Positions 22,084-33,369 of a DNA stretch of 64,000 bases are shown piece by piece (position 1 is the first letter of the stretch; each line of letters starts with the position of its first letter). The DNA comes from Liopterus haemorrhoidalis. Its lineage: Eukaryota; Arthropoda; Insecta; Coleoptera; Dytiscidae. The notes beneath the pieces were generated by a model. It saw nothing but the letters and a program-made list of their open reading frames with translations, was not told where the DNA came from and made no database searches. The stretch spans positions 11,012,279-11,076,278 of the forward strand of contig OZ020622.1 in assembly GCA_963971575.1 (NCBI GenBank), read 5' to 3'. The translations under genes were made by a program, and so were the position numbers.

Positions 22084-23676
22084 CTAGGGGCCTCAGCCCG
22101 GCTACGCCGGGCTTCTCCCCCTACGTTGACAAAACTCGTCGCTTCGCGACTCGTTTTAATATAATAAGGCATTTTGCCGCAATGTCGATTATAACACTCG
22201 GGAAGTTCTAATCTATACATACAATGTTCAAAGGATTATCCAAATCAGTTAATTAATTTACGTTTGTACCATTTAAACGTAACAATAATATTTTATTTCA
22301 CTATAAAGAATACATGGATTCTGAATAAAATAGAGAAAAATTAATAAAATAGTTAAATATTATTGCATATGATTTACTATTAATTATGTCACTTGGAAAT
22401 TTAGAAAAACTTTTGAGTAACACTGATAGATGTGAAATTTGCGGATTTTCGTTGTAATAATATATTCGTTGTAGTAATATTTTACGTTATTAAATTTAAT
22501 ATTTTGTTTAACTATTTAAAAAGGTATTTATAATTTTCAGTTTTTTTGAAAATAATTTGGTTTACATGTAAATATATTATAGTCGTTTTTTAATTTATTT
22601 AATCACTAAAATTTCACCTATACTTGTTATAATTCAGTAATGCGAAGGAATTGCCTCCTAAATTTGAATGTCGGTAGTTGTCTCGTTGTTCGAGAGAGGC
22701 GCTGATGAATACTTTTATCATAATATTTAAGTTTTTTTGAAATACGTCTTAAAATTTGCATTTTTACTGCAAAAAGAAAACAGCGGAAGACCTTCAAGAT
22801 GATAAAAAAACACTTTCATCCTATAGTAATCCATTATATAAATAAATAAGATATTAAATTGACATCTGGGTATTTTATACTTCAAGATTTAACACAATTA
22901 AAATTACGCGATTACTAAATATCGAATATTATTCTGTCTTATCTATCCTCCTAATACACTCTACTTTATACTTTCGTTAATATAGTTAGTAAAATAGTTA
23001 ATGACATACAGTTTCCAGAATTAAAATAACAAAACTGCTTAACACATCTATCCTCACCCTGAAAACTTATTTGAACGTATTCTACAGATAGGTTTAACAT
23101 TTAAAACGTTCGAACGACCCTTAAAATATATTTTGATAACTCAAAACTGATTCTTACTTTCTTAATTCTTACCTTCTTTTCCGTTAAATAGCATTTTTAA
23201 CTGAAGGCAATTTTATGGTCAGCAAAAATTGTCAAAATTTATGGAAATGTGTTAAAACCTTAAAAAACTGCATTATCTTTATCAACTCTTATGTATTTTT
23301 TACACATTTCATCAATTTTATAAATAAAATACCTTCAACTGTAGTTTTTCAACTCAGTTTTGGTCTGAAATCGCCTCCTTAATAGTAGAAATATGAATAA
23401 ACATATTTTATCGTCTGGTACAACCTATCCGTGCCCATTGCTCGGCACGGGTCGGTGACGATCAACGACACGGTTTCGAGGAAAAAATGCATGATTTTTA
23501 TCAATAAAAATTAGTCAGTACTCCCTGTCGTAATAAAATTAAGCCTAAGAACTAAAAAAATATCACGCGGGTAAGACGGCGGTTCATTTTCCTCTCTCTG
23601 CGTTACCGGAAAAATGAAGATACACCAGAAGTTGAATAGAACATACATACCAACACTTGTACAATATAATAGTAGA
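22084..23676 (-). mobile_element. Non-autonomous Helitron
   Basis: Read on the minus strand, the 3' end is a perfect 8-bp hairpin AGCCCGGC-GTA-GCCGGGCT (22113-22095), seven spacer bases and CTAG (22087-22084), followed by host T: the canonical Helitron 3' terminus. The proposed 5' end is TCTACTATTATATT at 23676, preceded by A, so insertion fits an A|T target inside Helentron-like copy C. A second hairpin (CGTCGC-TTC-GCGACTCG) lies near 22140 and another (CCGTGCC...GGCACGG) near 23430-23450. No Rep or helicase ORF. The 5' boundary is less certain than the 3' one. Confidence 0.75.
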
Positions 23677-23899
23677 TATTTCATTTTTTTACTTGTATCC
23701 ATGGTATTATATATTTATAGTTACGTTATATTTTAAGTTACTTGGTTGTAAGTCCAATAGTAATCAATTTCGACAATTTCCACTGGTCATTAAATTAACG
23801 CTTTTAAAAATAATGCAATATTTGCCCAAATATAACTAGAATTTAAAAAAAATAATTTAAACAAAATAAAAATGCAAAAAAACAGAAAAAATGAAATTG

Positions 23900-23975
23900 C
23901 CTCGAGGCCGATTTGAACTCGAGTTGGCAAATTAGAACACCAGTATACTAACCATTGCAACATCGAAGCGCTTCA
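23900..23975 (-). ncRNA. tRNA-like Pol III unit in element copy C
   Basis: Minus strand: TGTTGCAATGGTTAG (23962-23948) as A box, GAGTTCAAATCGG (23920-23908) as B box, short T-run at 23895-23885. Same position in the element as in copies A, B, E and F, but a different sequence. Confidence 0.55.
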
Positions 23976-24598
23976 TTTACTGTGCTACATAATATCATTC
24001 AATATTTTACATGGTCACGCAAAAAACACAAAAAAATGCGTTATTTTCCGAAAACATAATCAGATCAAAAATTCCTGTTATACTATTCCGGTTAACACAA
24101 ATTTACATTACTTAGAATTTTTTCAGATTTTTAGTTTAAACCATCTGGGCTACATGCTGTGGGACAAATTTTTTTTGCACAATTTTGGCAAAAATCACGT
24201 CAATATAATTTATTTTGCAAAAATAAAATTTTGATCGTTAATCCATGTACTAAGGGCTTTCATTTGATACCCTGCTCAGAATTTAATTTTTCTTTTTTTT
24301 TTTCGATGAGCACGTATTTGTTTATATTTTTAGGGGGATATGTTTTTTAGATGTTTTGGTATTTTTCTTATGTGCGGATCAACGAGTTGTATAAGCATGC
24401 CAAATTTCAACTCTCTAGGTTTAGCCGTTTGGCTACAATTTTTACCGAACAGACAGACAGACGACAAAATGACGGTATAAGGGTTTTTTGGTCATACCTA
24501 CAAAACCCTAAAACGGCTCAGAACCGACAAAATGTGAGCCTGGTATTTCCTTTAATTATCTTTATAAACTAATACTTACTTCTTATCTATCACCATTT

Positions 24599-24743
24599 CA
24601 GAGTTTACCAAACTATGCTCCGCGCGTGTCTTCTAGTATTCCGCGATCTACTAGTGTTGCTATATATATAGCAACGATAGTGCTCCGCGACGAATTCTTC
24701 TCGTGAAAAGTGCTCCGCGGCTCAATAAGTTTGGGAAACTCTA
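24599..24743. mobile_element. hAT-like MITE, ~145 bp
   Basis: CAGAGTTTACCAAACTATG at the left pairs with the right end, which reads inverted as TAGAGTTTCCCAAACTTATT. GC-rich CTCCGCG words lie inside both ends and a TTGCTATATATATAGCAA hairpin in the middle. No clean 8-bp duplication. Confidence 0.65.
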
Positions 24744-24754
24744 ATAAATAAAAT

Positions 24755-24895
24755 TGAAGGTTTTGGGCCCCATAATTGGCATAGTTTCTACACGTTTCAG
24801 GCGATTTTAAGACAATATCCGCAAAAAATCAATTCTTATCTGTCTGTCTGAGATTCTCGCAAAAACGGCTAAACATATTATGTAGAAAGAACAAG
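24755..24895 (+). repeat. Second GTCT-bearing repeat family, copy 1
   Basis: Shares with 40100-40250 a TTTTGGGCCCCATA-like start, TACACGTTTCAG, CTGTCTGTCTG and GAGATTCTCGCAAAAACGGC. Probably another non-autonomous element family; ends not defined. Confidence 0.55.
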
Positions 24896-25389
24896 AAGAA
24901 ATTTATAAATCTTTAAAGTGAGTTATCAATGTTTTCTTCTGTGTTTTACAAATTAACACATAATTTAAATTGCACTCCCTCGTCTTTATTACTCGTTTTA
25001 TTTTCTCTTTGCTCCAATTCATGCAGTATTTATGATGTTCTCAGTATTTGTTTAATTCTTTTTTATCTTCTCGAGTTACTTCTCCGTTGTGAAAATGAAA
25101 ACTGAATCAATTAAAGAAATTTACGCTTTTCCAACTGAGTGAAACAAATACGTCGATGCACCGATTGTTAATAGGGGAAAATTAAAATTAATTACACTGG
25201 TAAATGGTTTTATAATGTGCTTTAATGAACATTTTAGTTCCTATCATTAACCAGTTAGAAACTCACTTCATTTGAAAATTGAAAATGCATCAGCAAATTG
25301 AGACAATAAAGGAATAAATCGACCACATACACCCAGACCCAATTTCGCGTCGGAGATGCGTTCTTGAAAATTGCGACGCGTATTGATAC
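24896..25389. other. Stretch without recognised gene
   Basis: AT-rich spacer; nothing recognised. Confidence 0.4.
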
Positions 25390-25390
25390 C

Positions 25391-25550
25391 AGTGCTTCAC
25401 AACCTTTACTCACTTAAGTTCACCAAAGCTCTTCCCAAAATTTTGCGGCAAACCACAAACAAAAATAGGAGCTATAGAGCAGTGTTTCTCAACCTTTTCT
25501 GGCATGGAACCCCCCGAAATTGTGTAAATATTGTCTGCGGCCCTATATAT
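25391..25550. repeat. Two overlapping hAT left ends
   Basis: CAGTGCTTCACAACCTTTA at 25391 and CAGTGTTTCTCAACCTTTTC at 25490 are hAT-type termini. The second is preceded by CTATAGAG, close to the nTCTAGAn target of Buster/SPIN-like hATs. It looks inserted into the first. Neither right end is found. Confidence 0.5.
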
Positions 25551-25552
25551 GT

Positions 25553-26110
25553 ATATAGGGTGTTTGTTTGAAACGGGGCACCCCGAAAATCTCCTTTATT
25601 TGTAAAGATACAAAAAATCTTCAGAACAAAAGTTAAACTAGACAAAAAGGCCCATCTAAAGGTTACTATAAGAATTCTGAGGCACTTCCGGTTTCACCGG
25701 AAATGATGTCAACTTTTGATCTAGCATAGGGAATCGATAATTTTATATTTTTTTCCTAAAAGTATATTAAATTAGCTTTACAATGACACCAAAAAATCAT
25801 ATTTTTATGTTAACCATTTCAAAATGGCGACCATTTATTTACGAAATAATAATCAACATAAGTTTTACAAAGTTGAACGTAGCAAGCTTTGAAAACAATA
25901 AAAAAAGAAACAAAATATCTCTAAAATAAACTATTTGACTATTTAAAAAAAAACTATTACTTTTTACAATTAATTTACAAAAAAAAAAAATACAAATGTT
26001 CGATCAAACCACCATTATTGTCCACACATTTTCTCATTCTTAATAAAAACTCCTCCATCGCCCATCGCATATTGTTTTCAAAGCAAGTATAGTTATTTTA
26101 AAAAGCAATT
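25553..26110 (-). pseudogene. Tc1/mariner-like transposase relic
   Basis: A TATAGGGTGTTTGTTTGAAA terminus starts at 25553. Near the other side the minus strand (26085-25990) reads MRWAMEEFLLRMRKCVDNNG then GLIEHL, the usual C-terminal tail (R...R...C....GG..EHL) of Tc1/mariner-like transposases. The rest is not alignable. Confidence 0.4.
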
Positions 26111-28290
26111 ACTAGTATATATATACTTTTTTTTTTTCAAAAATATATTCCATTAGCGAAATAACCTGATCTGTCTTATGTCAGAACTGACATTGATGAC
26201 AATTCTCATATTTATCGATACGGTAAAGGGTGCTCATCGGCAATATAACGTATCAATAAGTTATGTGTTCAATATCTCATCAATAAATAGAAAAATATAT
26301 TCCAGAAACCCAAATTCTGCTATTGTGTCGATAAGTTTCGGTATCCATGGATATGGATACTATATTGATACGATATCTACAACTGATTTTTTTGAGAAAC
26401 CGGCCCTTAATTATTTGGACTAAAACATTTTCCATTATAAACCCTTCTGGAAACAAGGTGCAGGACAAAAGTTTTATGCCGCATTTTTGGAGAATCTCTG
26501 TTGCTTCAATGAAAAGACATTTTTCAGACAAAGAAATGCAGGCCTGTTTTACATTTTGAGTTTATTATATATATTTTTAAATTATGTTATTTCAAAAAAG
26601 CATTGTTGCTACATATTCTACCTTTAATTTCAACTTTAATTTTTTTATCATGTAGTTTATGAATAAACCTTTTAGCATTTATAAAAGTCTAATCAGGCAA
26701 ATAGAAAATAAGAAATGTGCATGTGACATGTGTTAAAATTCCCATACTTTGATGCAAAAACTAAAATAAACTGAATAGTTTTTATAACAAAATGTAATGT
26801 TTCATTCTCTTTTATAGCGTCTCGAAATATTATACATATCTTTCTAAACGATACAACGTGCAAAATATTACTGAAAACTCGGATAATAAAAACCAAAATG
26901 AATAAAAATAAGAATTCTATTCGGCACTTAGAAATGTTATAAAATGAGACAAACTTATAAAATACATAGTTGCAAAAAGCGTATAGGTTTAGGTAGTTTT
27001 CACACAGTTGCAAACCCAGTGCTGGTGCTGGTTTTAACTACTGAAGTCTTTCAAACACGCTGTCTTTTGTTTTTTGTACATTAGAAGAAGTACTGAAGGG
27101 GCAAAAACAAAAGGTATCACTGGGTAAATCCCATTTTGACTGTCAGTTACTTGGAAGTTAGTTTTTACACGTTCTTTGGAAAACTTCGAGAGGATAATTT
27201 TAAAATCTTCGGCTAAATATGGTCGGGGATATATAACAAAAACAGAATAAATAAATTAAGATATTATTGCCCAATGATACTAAATTTTGATTGCGCTAAT
27301 GTTGGGGAAAAATAAGGTAGTGTGCACCTAAAAAGGTTGGGTTTAGTTAGTAAAAGTTTTAAACAGAAGAAGTGTTGGTCAACTTGACTACATTTTTCCC
27401 AATTCTTCATAAGCAAAACAACGCTTGTCCATTCTTATAATTTTTGGATTTCCACTTTGGATAAATAAATTTGCCATTTCAGCTAATCTTCACTTCAATT
27501 TTTAATCGTTTTGACAAAACAAACAAAATTATACAAAAATGGGTTAAAACCTGAAAAAGATTTAAAAAAATTTATTTCGACAACGTCACAAAACGTTTAT
27601 AAATGTTTCGTTTTCTTTACACCATTATAGAGCGTTAATATTACAGCACTTAACTTTTTGAATCATTAAAATGTATCACTTGCTTTTACCACTTTCAAAC
27701 TATTATGAAAATTAACCATTTTTCACCTTACAACCATTATGAGAATGAGTCAATTCACACCATACCACTATGAGAATGAGTCCCTCCCACTTCTGCTGTT
27801 AGATATTCTATACCACAACCCAAATATTTTCTTTTATTTTTTAATCAGTACTGTTTCAATATTTACACATATTTGTTTAACATATTTGATTTTCGAAAAT
27901 TTAAATTTACATCGAGTAATAAATTTACACGAGTAATAAATTTAAAAGTAAGTAATTTACAGTTCTGTACCGTGATAAATTTTAATCACTTTTTAACGTT
28001 ATCTCCCGGAGATTTCTCGTTTAAAATACATTTGCTGTAGGCCATTTTACGAAGCTTGAAAGGTTGGCTTTGTTTAACACACGACATATAACAGTTGAAG
28101 CTTATCTCTAATGTTATTCAGATAAGGCAACATTTTTGCAGCCATTGAATATTTGATGCTTAAGATTGATGGAGCAGCACAGTGATACTTAAAACGTTGA
28201 TAATTATAGATCATTTGAGTTCTTGGTAATTTTAAACGATACATTTGTCAAGCAGGTAGATAGTTAAAAGTTTAACCATTCCTTTAGAGT
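26111..28290. other. 2.2 kb without recognised gene
   Basis: Several short open frames (26178-26423, 26347-26559, 26693-27013 minus, 27739-27936) lack domains, start context or splice sites I would trust. A 17-bp word CTATGAGAATGAGTC recurs at 27735 and 27768. No transposon terminus identified. Confidence 0.4.
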
Positions 28291-28708
28291 CTAAAGGAAT
28301 GGTTGCGATATGTCTAGTACAACCGAAGAAACAAGCGATCATTTTCTTGGAAGTGTTTCGTGAACGAACAACCTTTTTGGGTTTCGGTTCATCTTGGAAG
28401 ACCCAAACAGTGGATTATTGCTTAGTTTCCGGTTCATATGAATAAATCCAAGTTTCTTCACCTGTACCGATGTTGTACGGATTTTACTAAAATCGGAATA
28501 AATCATCCAATGAAAACCTTTATGAGTAATATCTATTTTTTCACAAACTTTGGTTTTTTTAAACGCTCACTGTCAACAATCAACTCGGTCAATTTATAAG
28601 CTGCCACTGATTTCACAATAACAAGTCAAATTCTAGGAATATAGTAATGACACATTTCAATATTGCCATCTAGTGGTCCTTTGTAAAAACATTAAAGGTG
28701 ACCCTTGT
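28291..28708 (-). pseudogene. Mariner family A copy 2, internally deleted
   Basis: The minus strand contains the 5' TIR region (AAAGGTGACC style end near 28705), the 5' UTR shared with copies at 13165 and 52717, the N-terminal start, and then, after a deletion at about 28487, the block around the first catalytic aspartate (GEETWIYSYEPE-like) and the downstream LVCTRHIATIP frame. The second and third catalytic blocks are absent. Confidence 0.7.
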
Positions 28709-28744
28709 CTGAAGCATAATTTTATTATTTTTTTGACATGATTT

Positions 28745-28850
28745 TCAATATATTAAAAATAAAGTGCTTACTAGCGTTTTTGCATATTTCTCATTTTCCA
28801 TAATCACAACAGGAAAATACAATAATAGACAAATTGTGTTAACAACTATA
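28745..28850 (-). repeat. Dispersed repeat, inverted partner at 33880-33948
   Basis: On the minus strand this reads ATTTGTCTATTATTGTATTT then TCCTGTTGTGATTATGGAAA and ATGAGAAATATGCAAAAAC, nearly identical to 33880-33948. The shared block includes a possible start codon (MENEKYAKTLVS). Nothing further can be said. Confidence 0.5.
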
Positions 28851-29046
28851 AATTGTATTTAAAATAAAAAAATAAATAATGGAAGAAAAATAAACTGGCA
28901 ACATAAATAAAATAAAAATGCGAGTAAAATTCGACGGCAATATGAAACACCAAACGATACAATATATTTATAAAAACGCTTATTAAATTCTGACTAGCTA
29001 ATTAGATTTCGAAAGGATGTTGATCTTCCTTCTAGGATACTTTATG

Positions 29047-30312
29047 CAGTGCCGCAACAACATAAATTGGCGCCTGGTGCGTAAAATTATTTGGCCCCCC
29101 CCCCCACTCTTATAACATACGCAATTTTTAAAATTTTATGGTAGGGTGATTGCATCAGTAAGGGAACGTTTAAAACATTTACTTACGTTGTTTTCTTCAC
29201 CAAAATGTTATTTAAGATATTTACTTGCCAAATTTTATAGAGAATCCTTAAAATCTTATTGTTTTATTTTGATGCAAGTGAAAATAAAAGAACTTGGAAA
29301 AATAAAAAACATAACTTTATTCATAAAAATCACAAAATCGCCAGAAAAGCAACACTTACTCCTAATAAAGGAACTATCTTATTACCAGTAAAGGAACATA
29401 CAAAAATATATATTATAAAGTCATTTTTTTAACAATAAATGTATAAACTAATTTAAAAAAAAACATTCGTTGGTATTATATTTTAGTTTAGTTTTAACCT
29501 TTTTCTTTGGTTTGGTTTAAATTGCAATATTAACGATTATATTAACAAATTATGTTACAAATATTTAATAAACTCAAAAATCATGATAATCAACTAATAT
29601 AAAAAGGGACAAAATATATACTCTAGGTCAATAAAACACAAAATGAAAAACACCTAAAATGAAACACAAAAGGGCTAAAGAAATATTATATTACATAATT
29701 GAATAACAAAATAAATAAAAAACTATATATTTAATGACAAAAAAAAGAGATATTTGAACAAAAAATAATAAATATTTAGGTATTTTAATAATATATTATA
29801 TAATCACTGTAACGGAATGGAAAATTAAATAAATTGAACTTTTCTGGCTTTTAACTGTGAAAATTCGTTAATTAAGTCTTCATAATTTAATGACTGCGCT
29901 GTAGTATTTTCTATTGATATTAAAGCTAAATTTTACAAGCTCTTGGCCCATTGTAGAACGCAAATAATTTTTTATTAACTTTAATTTACTAAAACTGCGT
30001 TAATTCGAAGCAACAGTTACAGGGAACGTTAAAAATATGCGCAGTGCAATGCCAATATTAGGGTACACATCTTTTAAATCATAAGTGTGGATCACTTCTA
30101 ATAATTGCATTGCAGTGGCAGTTGTACAGTCATCAATTAATGATCTTGCCTGCCATTTGAAACTTTCGATTATGAAATCAAATTTGTGTTGATTATAGTT
30201 TATTAATATAAAAGATAATAATAAAAAAAAATTAAATTTGGCCATTCGGCGCCCCTATGAATCCGGCGCCTGGTGCGGCGGCACCTGTCGCACCACCCTT
30301 GTTGCGGCACTG
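29047..30312 (-). mobile_element. hAT element with perfect 8-bp target duplication
   Basis: ACTTTATG occurs immediately outside both ends (29039-29046 and 30313-30320). The TIRs are CAGTGCCGCAACAA with further subterminal GGCGCCTGGTGCG words in inverted arrangement. The 8-bp duplication, the CAGTG-type end and the transposase remnant on the minus strand all agree with hAT. The internal sequence has mostly decayed or been deleted. Confidence 0.93.
29840..30245 (-). pseudogene. hAT transposase C-terminal dimerisation domain
   Basis: The frame from 30245 reads LEVIHTYDLKDVYPNIGIAL then RIFLTFPVTVASN. A stop replaces the next residue, and RSFSKLKLIKNYLRSTMGQ follows. After a frameshift NLALISIENTTAQSLNYEDL and INEFSQLKARK lead to the normal stop. 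This is the conserved hAT C-terminal (hATC) domain of the ZMYM-like group. The RNase H core is missing. Confidence 0.85.
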
Positions 30313-30970
30313 ACTTTATGACATTCTCTCCTTTCTCATCTTTATCACGTTCTGTTCATTGTAATTCTCTACATTTTATTACGTAGGTGAATTTATAAGA
30401 AAATTATTAAAATTAATTATTTTCTTAAATAAGTCAATATAAAAGTTAAATATTTAAATTAAATTTCTTTTAAAATTTTTATACATTTTTCCATAAATTT
30501 AATTTACCTACTTTAAAGTTTACTTTAAAAGTTTGAATAATTCGTGGTAAAATGCAGTTTTATAATGAAAACAGAATACTAAAGAACTTTTATGTAAATG
30601 AAATTTTCTATAATTTTATCAAATATTTTCATAATAAAATTACTTAATAATACATAGGTAAGCTATTGTTCTGTCAACGACAAAGGCCCCTGATCGTGCC
30701 GCTACCCGCACAACAGATGTGTTATGCTGGTCATGATGTAGAGTATGAATGCTGTGTTCTGGTATTGATAAGCTCAATGAAGGTGGAATTGTACTTAAAA
30801 TAACAGCTCATGTTTTATTTTATGTTTGCTTAGGACATTTTGACAGAAAATACATAATGACACATTAAAGTATACAGGGTAGAAGGAACACGGGTTTTCT
30901 CGAAAACGCGACGCATGAGCAAGTTGAAAGAAAAATTTTGTTGAAAGTTTACCCAAAGAATAGAATTGTA
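30313..30970. other. Stretch without recognised gene
   Basis: AT-rich. ATACAGGGTAGAAGGAACAC at 30872 resembles a generic transposon terminus, without a partner. Confidence 0.4.
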
Positions 30971-30974
30971 ATAT

Positions 30975-31262
30975 TGAAATTGTATTTATTTATTTATTTA
31001 TTTATTTTATATTTATTCATTTATTTATTTAAATTTACATCTGTCCTACGGAAAGAATCCAAATAGGGACAGGTACATGGTAGTAGCATATTTAAAGTTA
31101 CAGTGAAATATATAAATTTAAGTAGTGCTCTAAGTCTAATACATATAATACAAAAAAGTTCATACATATAAAATCTATATGTATAAAACTGAATATTTGT
31201 GATATCTTTGAAATTATTTTGCAATGGTCCAATATTAATGCAGACACCTTTATTTTTCAATT
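30975..31262 (-). repeat. Retroelement 3' tail and Penelope-like end, minus strand
   Basis: (TTTA)n at 30985-31030 is a minus-strand TAAA tail following CTGTCCCTATTTGGATTC. Next, 31195-31262 repeats in the same orientation a stretch present at 33372-33432 (TTTGAAATTATTTTGCAATG...CCAATATTAATGC), which belongs to a Penelope-like terminal region. Confidence 0.5.
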
Positions 31263-32409
31263 CCAACTCCACGAATTCCATCAATACTTAAATTCAGTAC
31301 ACACTAACATTAAGTTTACTGTTGAACTGGAAGTTAGCAATCAACTGCCTTTCCTAGATGTATTGATAATCAGAAATGGCAAGGGGGTTCTAGCAACCAC
31401 GGTCTACAGAAAACCAACACACACAGGTCTATATCTTAATTTCAACTCATTCCATCATAATAGCACTATGAGAGCTGTTGCACTGAGTCTAGTTAATAGA
31501 GCCAAAGTAATTTGTTCTTCTAAAAGGCTTCTAAAAGTTGAATTGAAGAACATCCGTTCCACCTTACAAGATAATGGCTACAGTCATAAAATTATTACTG
31601 ATGCTATCAATCATAAGAAAAATGACGCACCTAGAACTGACGAAGTGAGATATGTCTCTATGCCCTATTATAAAGGAGTATCTGAGAAAATTGGTAAGAT
31701 ACTAAAGAAGCATAATATCCCCTTCGAAGGAGCCTTCAAATCGAGTTCGACTTTAAGATCTATCCTATCATGTACGAAACCCAAATCTGTCCTAAACAAA
31801 AACTGTGTCTACTCTATTCCCTGCCAGTGCGGGAAACAATATATTGGCGAGACTTGCAGACCTCTACAGGTTAGGGTAAACGAGCATAAGAAGAAAGTTC
31901 AGCAGGGCGAAATTTACAGTTCCAAACTGGCTGAACATGCTTGGGAAAATGAACACCATTTCCAATGGAAAGATGCTAAACCCTTAATGTATGAGGAAAA
32001 CAAGTTCAAAAGAAAATTGAAAGAGTCTGCTTTGATCGAAAACTCGGGAGATGCTGTCAGCCAAGCCAGCATAGAATTTCCTCAACTCTGGCTTTCCATT
32101 ATTCAAAACAATCCTTTTAATCCTCAAGTCAATAATTCGGTAACAAACAACTCATTACCACACAATAATGTGACAAACAACCTTAATCCGGTCGTTAATC
32201 CTCCGCAGGTAGTCCCGTCCCTACCCATACCTGATCCCAACCACCCAACCAATAGCAACGCACCTATACCTGCTCCCACTCTTACAATACTCGGTATAAA
32301 AACTCGAAGAAAACTGAAATGTTTATCACTTCTCGTGATAGCTGAAGACGGAAACAGATTGTTGAGCAGTTTCCGAAACGTCCGAATTTATTTTTTATAT
32401 TACTCTTGA
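31219..32409 (+). CDS. Penelope-like element ORF: RT C-terminus plus GIY-YIG endonuclease
   Basis: An uninterrupted 396-codon frame. From about residue 16 it reads HQYLNSVHTNIKFTVELE, NQLPFLDVLI and TTVYRKPTHTGLYLNFNS, the Penelope RT motif 7/thumb region. Residues 190-290 are a GIY-YIG nuclease: VYSIPCQCGKQYIGETCRPL with RVNEHKK, then the glutamate in KESALIEN as the usual catalytic E. The RT palm with its YADD box is missing, so this is a 5'-truncated element lacking polymerase activity, though the endonuclease half is intact. A Pro/Asn-rich tail follows, and the frame runs through the hammerhead-like motif at 32342. The first codons precede the Penelope homology, so the ATG is probably fortuitous. 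Confidence 0.87.
   Translation: MQWSNINADTFIFQFQLHEFHQYLNSVHTNIKFTVELEVSNQLPFLDVLIIRNGKGVLATTVYRKPTHTGLYLNFNSFHHNSTMRAVALSLVNRAKVICSSKRLLKVELKNIRSTLQDNGYSHKIITDAINHKKNDAPRTDEVRYVSMPYYKGVSEKIGKILKKHNIPFEGAFKSSSTLRSILSCTKPKSVLNKNCVYSIPCQCGKQYIGETCRPLQVRVNEHKKKVQQGEIYSSKLAEHAWENEHHFQWKDAKPLMYEENKFKRKLKESALIENSGDAVSQASIEFPQLWLSIIQNNPFNPQVNNSVTNNSLPHNNVTNNLNPVVNPPQVVPSLPIPDPNHPTNSNAPIPAPTLTILGIKTRRKLKCLSLLVIAEDGNRLLSSFRNVRIYFLYYS
32341..32383 (+). ncRNA. Hammerhead-ribozyme-like motif in Penelope 3' region
   Basis: CTGAAGA (32342-32348) fits the CUGANGA core. GGAAAC and GTTTCC form stem II around a 13-nt loop, then GAAAC-GTC (32375-32382) supplies the GAAA core and a cleavable GUC with minimal stem III. 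One base separates the core from stem II, and stem I is only one pair here. Penelope-like elements are known to carry minimal hammerheads. Confidence 0.6.
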
Positions 32410-32520
32410 AGTATTATATCTTTTTGATACTAATACTCATTATATTGTACTATTCTAACCTAGTACTATCAGCAATGGCAAACGTCCAAAATAAAGGTGC
32501 CTGCATGAATATTTGTGGGT
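32400..32520 (+). repeat. Penelope-like terminal repeat, plus-strand copy
   Basis: TATATCTTTTTGATACTAAT then ACTCATTATATTGTACTATT and GGCAAACGTCCAAAATAA recur inverted at 33420-33510. This is the downstream pseudo-LTR-like segment. Confidence 0.65.
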
Positions 32521-32530
32521 ATGTCCGGGT

Positions 32531-33369
32531 ATTCTAACCCACTTGCAAATATGCTACCGAGTTGAACTTTTGCATACAGGCAGTAAATGCCTTCATCATA
32601 ACTAGAAAAATCGAAAATCTCAAAAAAGTTCCACCAGAAACGAGATATTAATAATTTTGATTTTAATTATATTAGACCATTGGAATATCTATTAAATATG
32701 CAGTGAGGGGATAGGAATTTTCGTTCAACAGTTGATTGGATGACTGTATTCAGATAGTGGCTCTTCGGGCGGCATCGGAAATTGTCGGCTCAAATATTGT
32801 CGATAAACAGCACTGATATTTTTTCAGTTATTTAGCAAAACTATGATTAGTCTATATAGAACGAGACAGCATCTATATTGTTTGACATATTTTAACCAAA
32901 TTTAGTATGATAATAGAGTAGAACCAGGATTCGAACAGAGGCCATATAGCATTTCAAAATTCTCATTCTAAGGGAGTGTTCCGGGATTAAAACTGTTTAC
33001 TTAAAAACCTTTTAACATATTTTTTTAATTGCACCCCGAAAGGAGTAAATTTCTATTTTTATTCTATAAAATGTGAGATAAATGAGATCTTTTTCTGTTA
33101 GTTGTTCTGTACAAACCAAACATTTTTTACTTTCTGGGCGACCGTCGTATATTAACTGATACAAATTGAATGCAATGTGTATTTAAATCATCTATGTAAA
33201 GCCAGTGTTTTGTTTTAAACATAAATTTCTATGCAATATTCAGAGTATGACAATGATATATTGCTACCTAAATCATGTTACCTATGTATTAAACTTAACA
33301 AATGAAATGAATATATGCATTTAGAAACAAATATAGAATATCCTTAGCATTCTGCAAGATAATTTATAA
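32531..33369. other. Stretch without recognised gene
   Basis: No motif recognised. It lies between two inverted Penelope-like terminal segments. Confidence 0.4.

Larger units (their letters stand above)
21720..24513 (-). mobile_element. Helentron-like element copy C, split by a Helitron
   Basis: The minus strand starts TTTTAGGGTTTTGTAGGT at 24513 with a GTCT tract and the conserved body. It is interrupted between 23676 and 22084 by a Helitron. It resumes in the 3' half and ends at the palindrome GTGTGAATTTTCATAC near 21735, then TTCACATCAATTTTTT. Flanks on both sides of the insert align with uninterrupted copy E. Confidence 0.7.
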
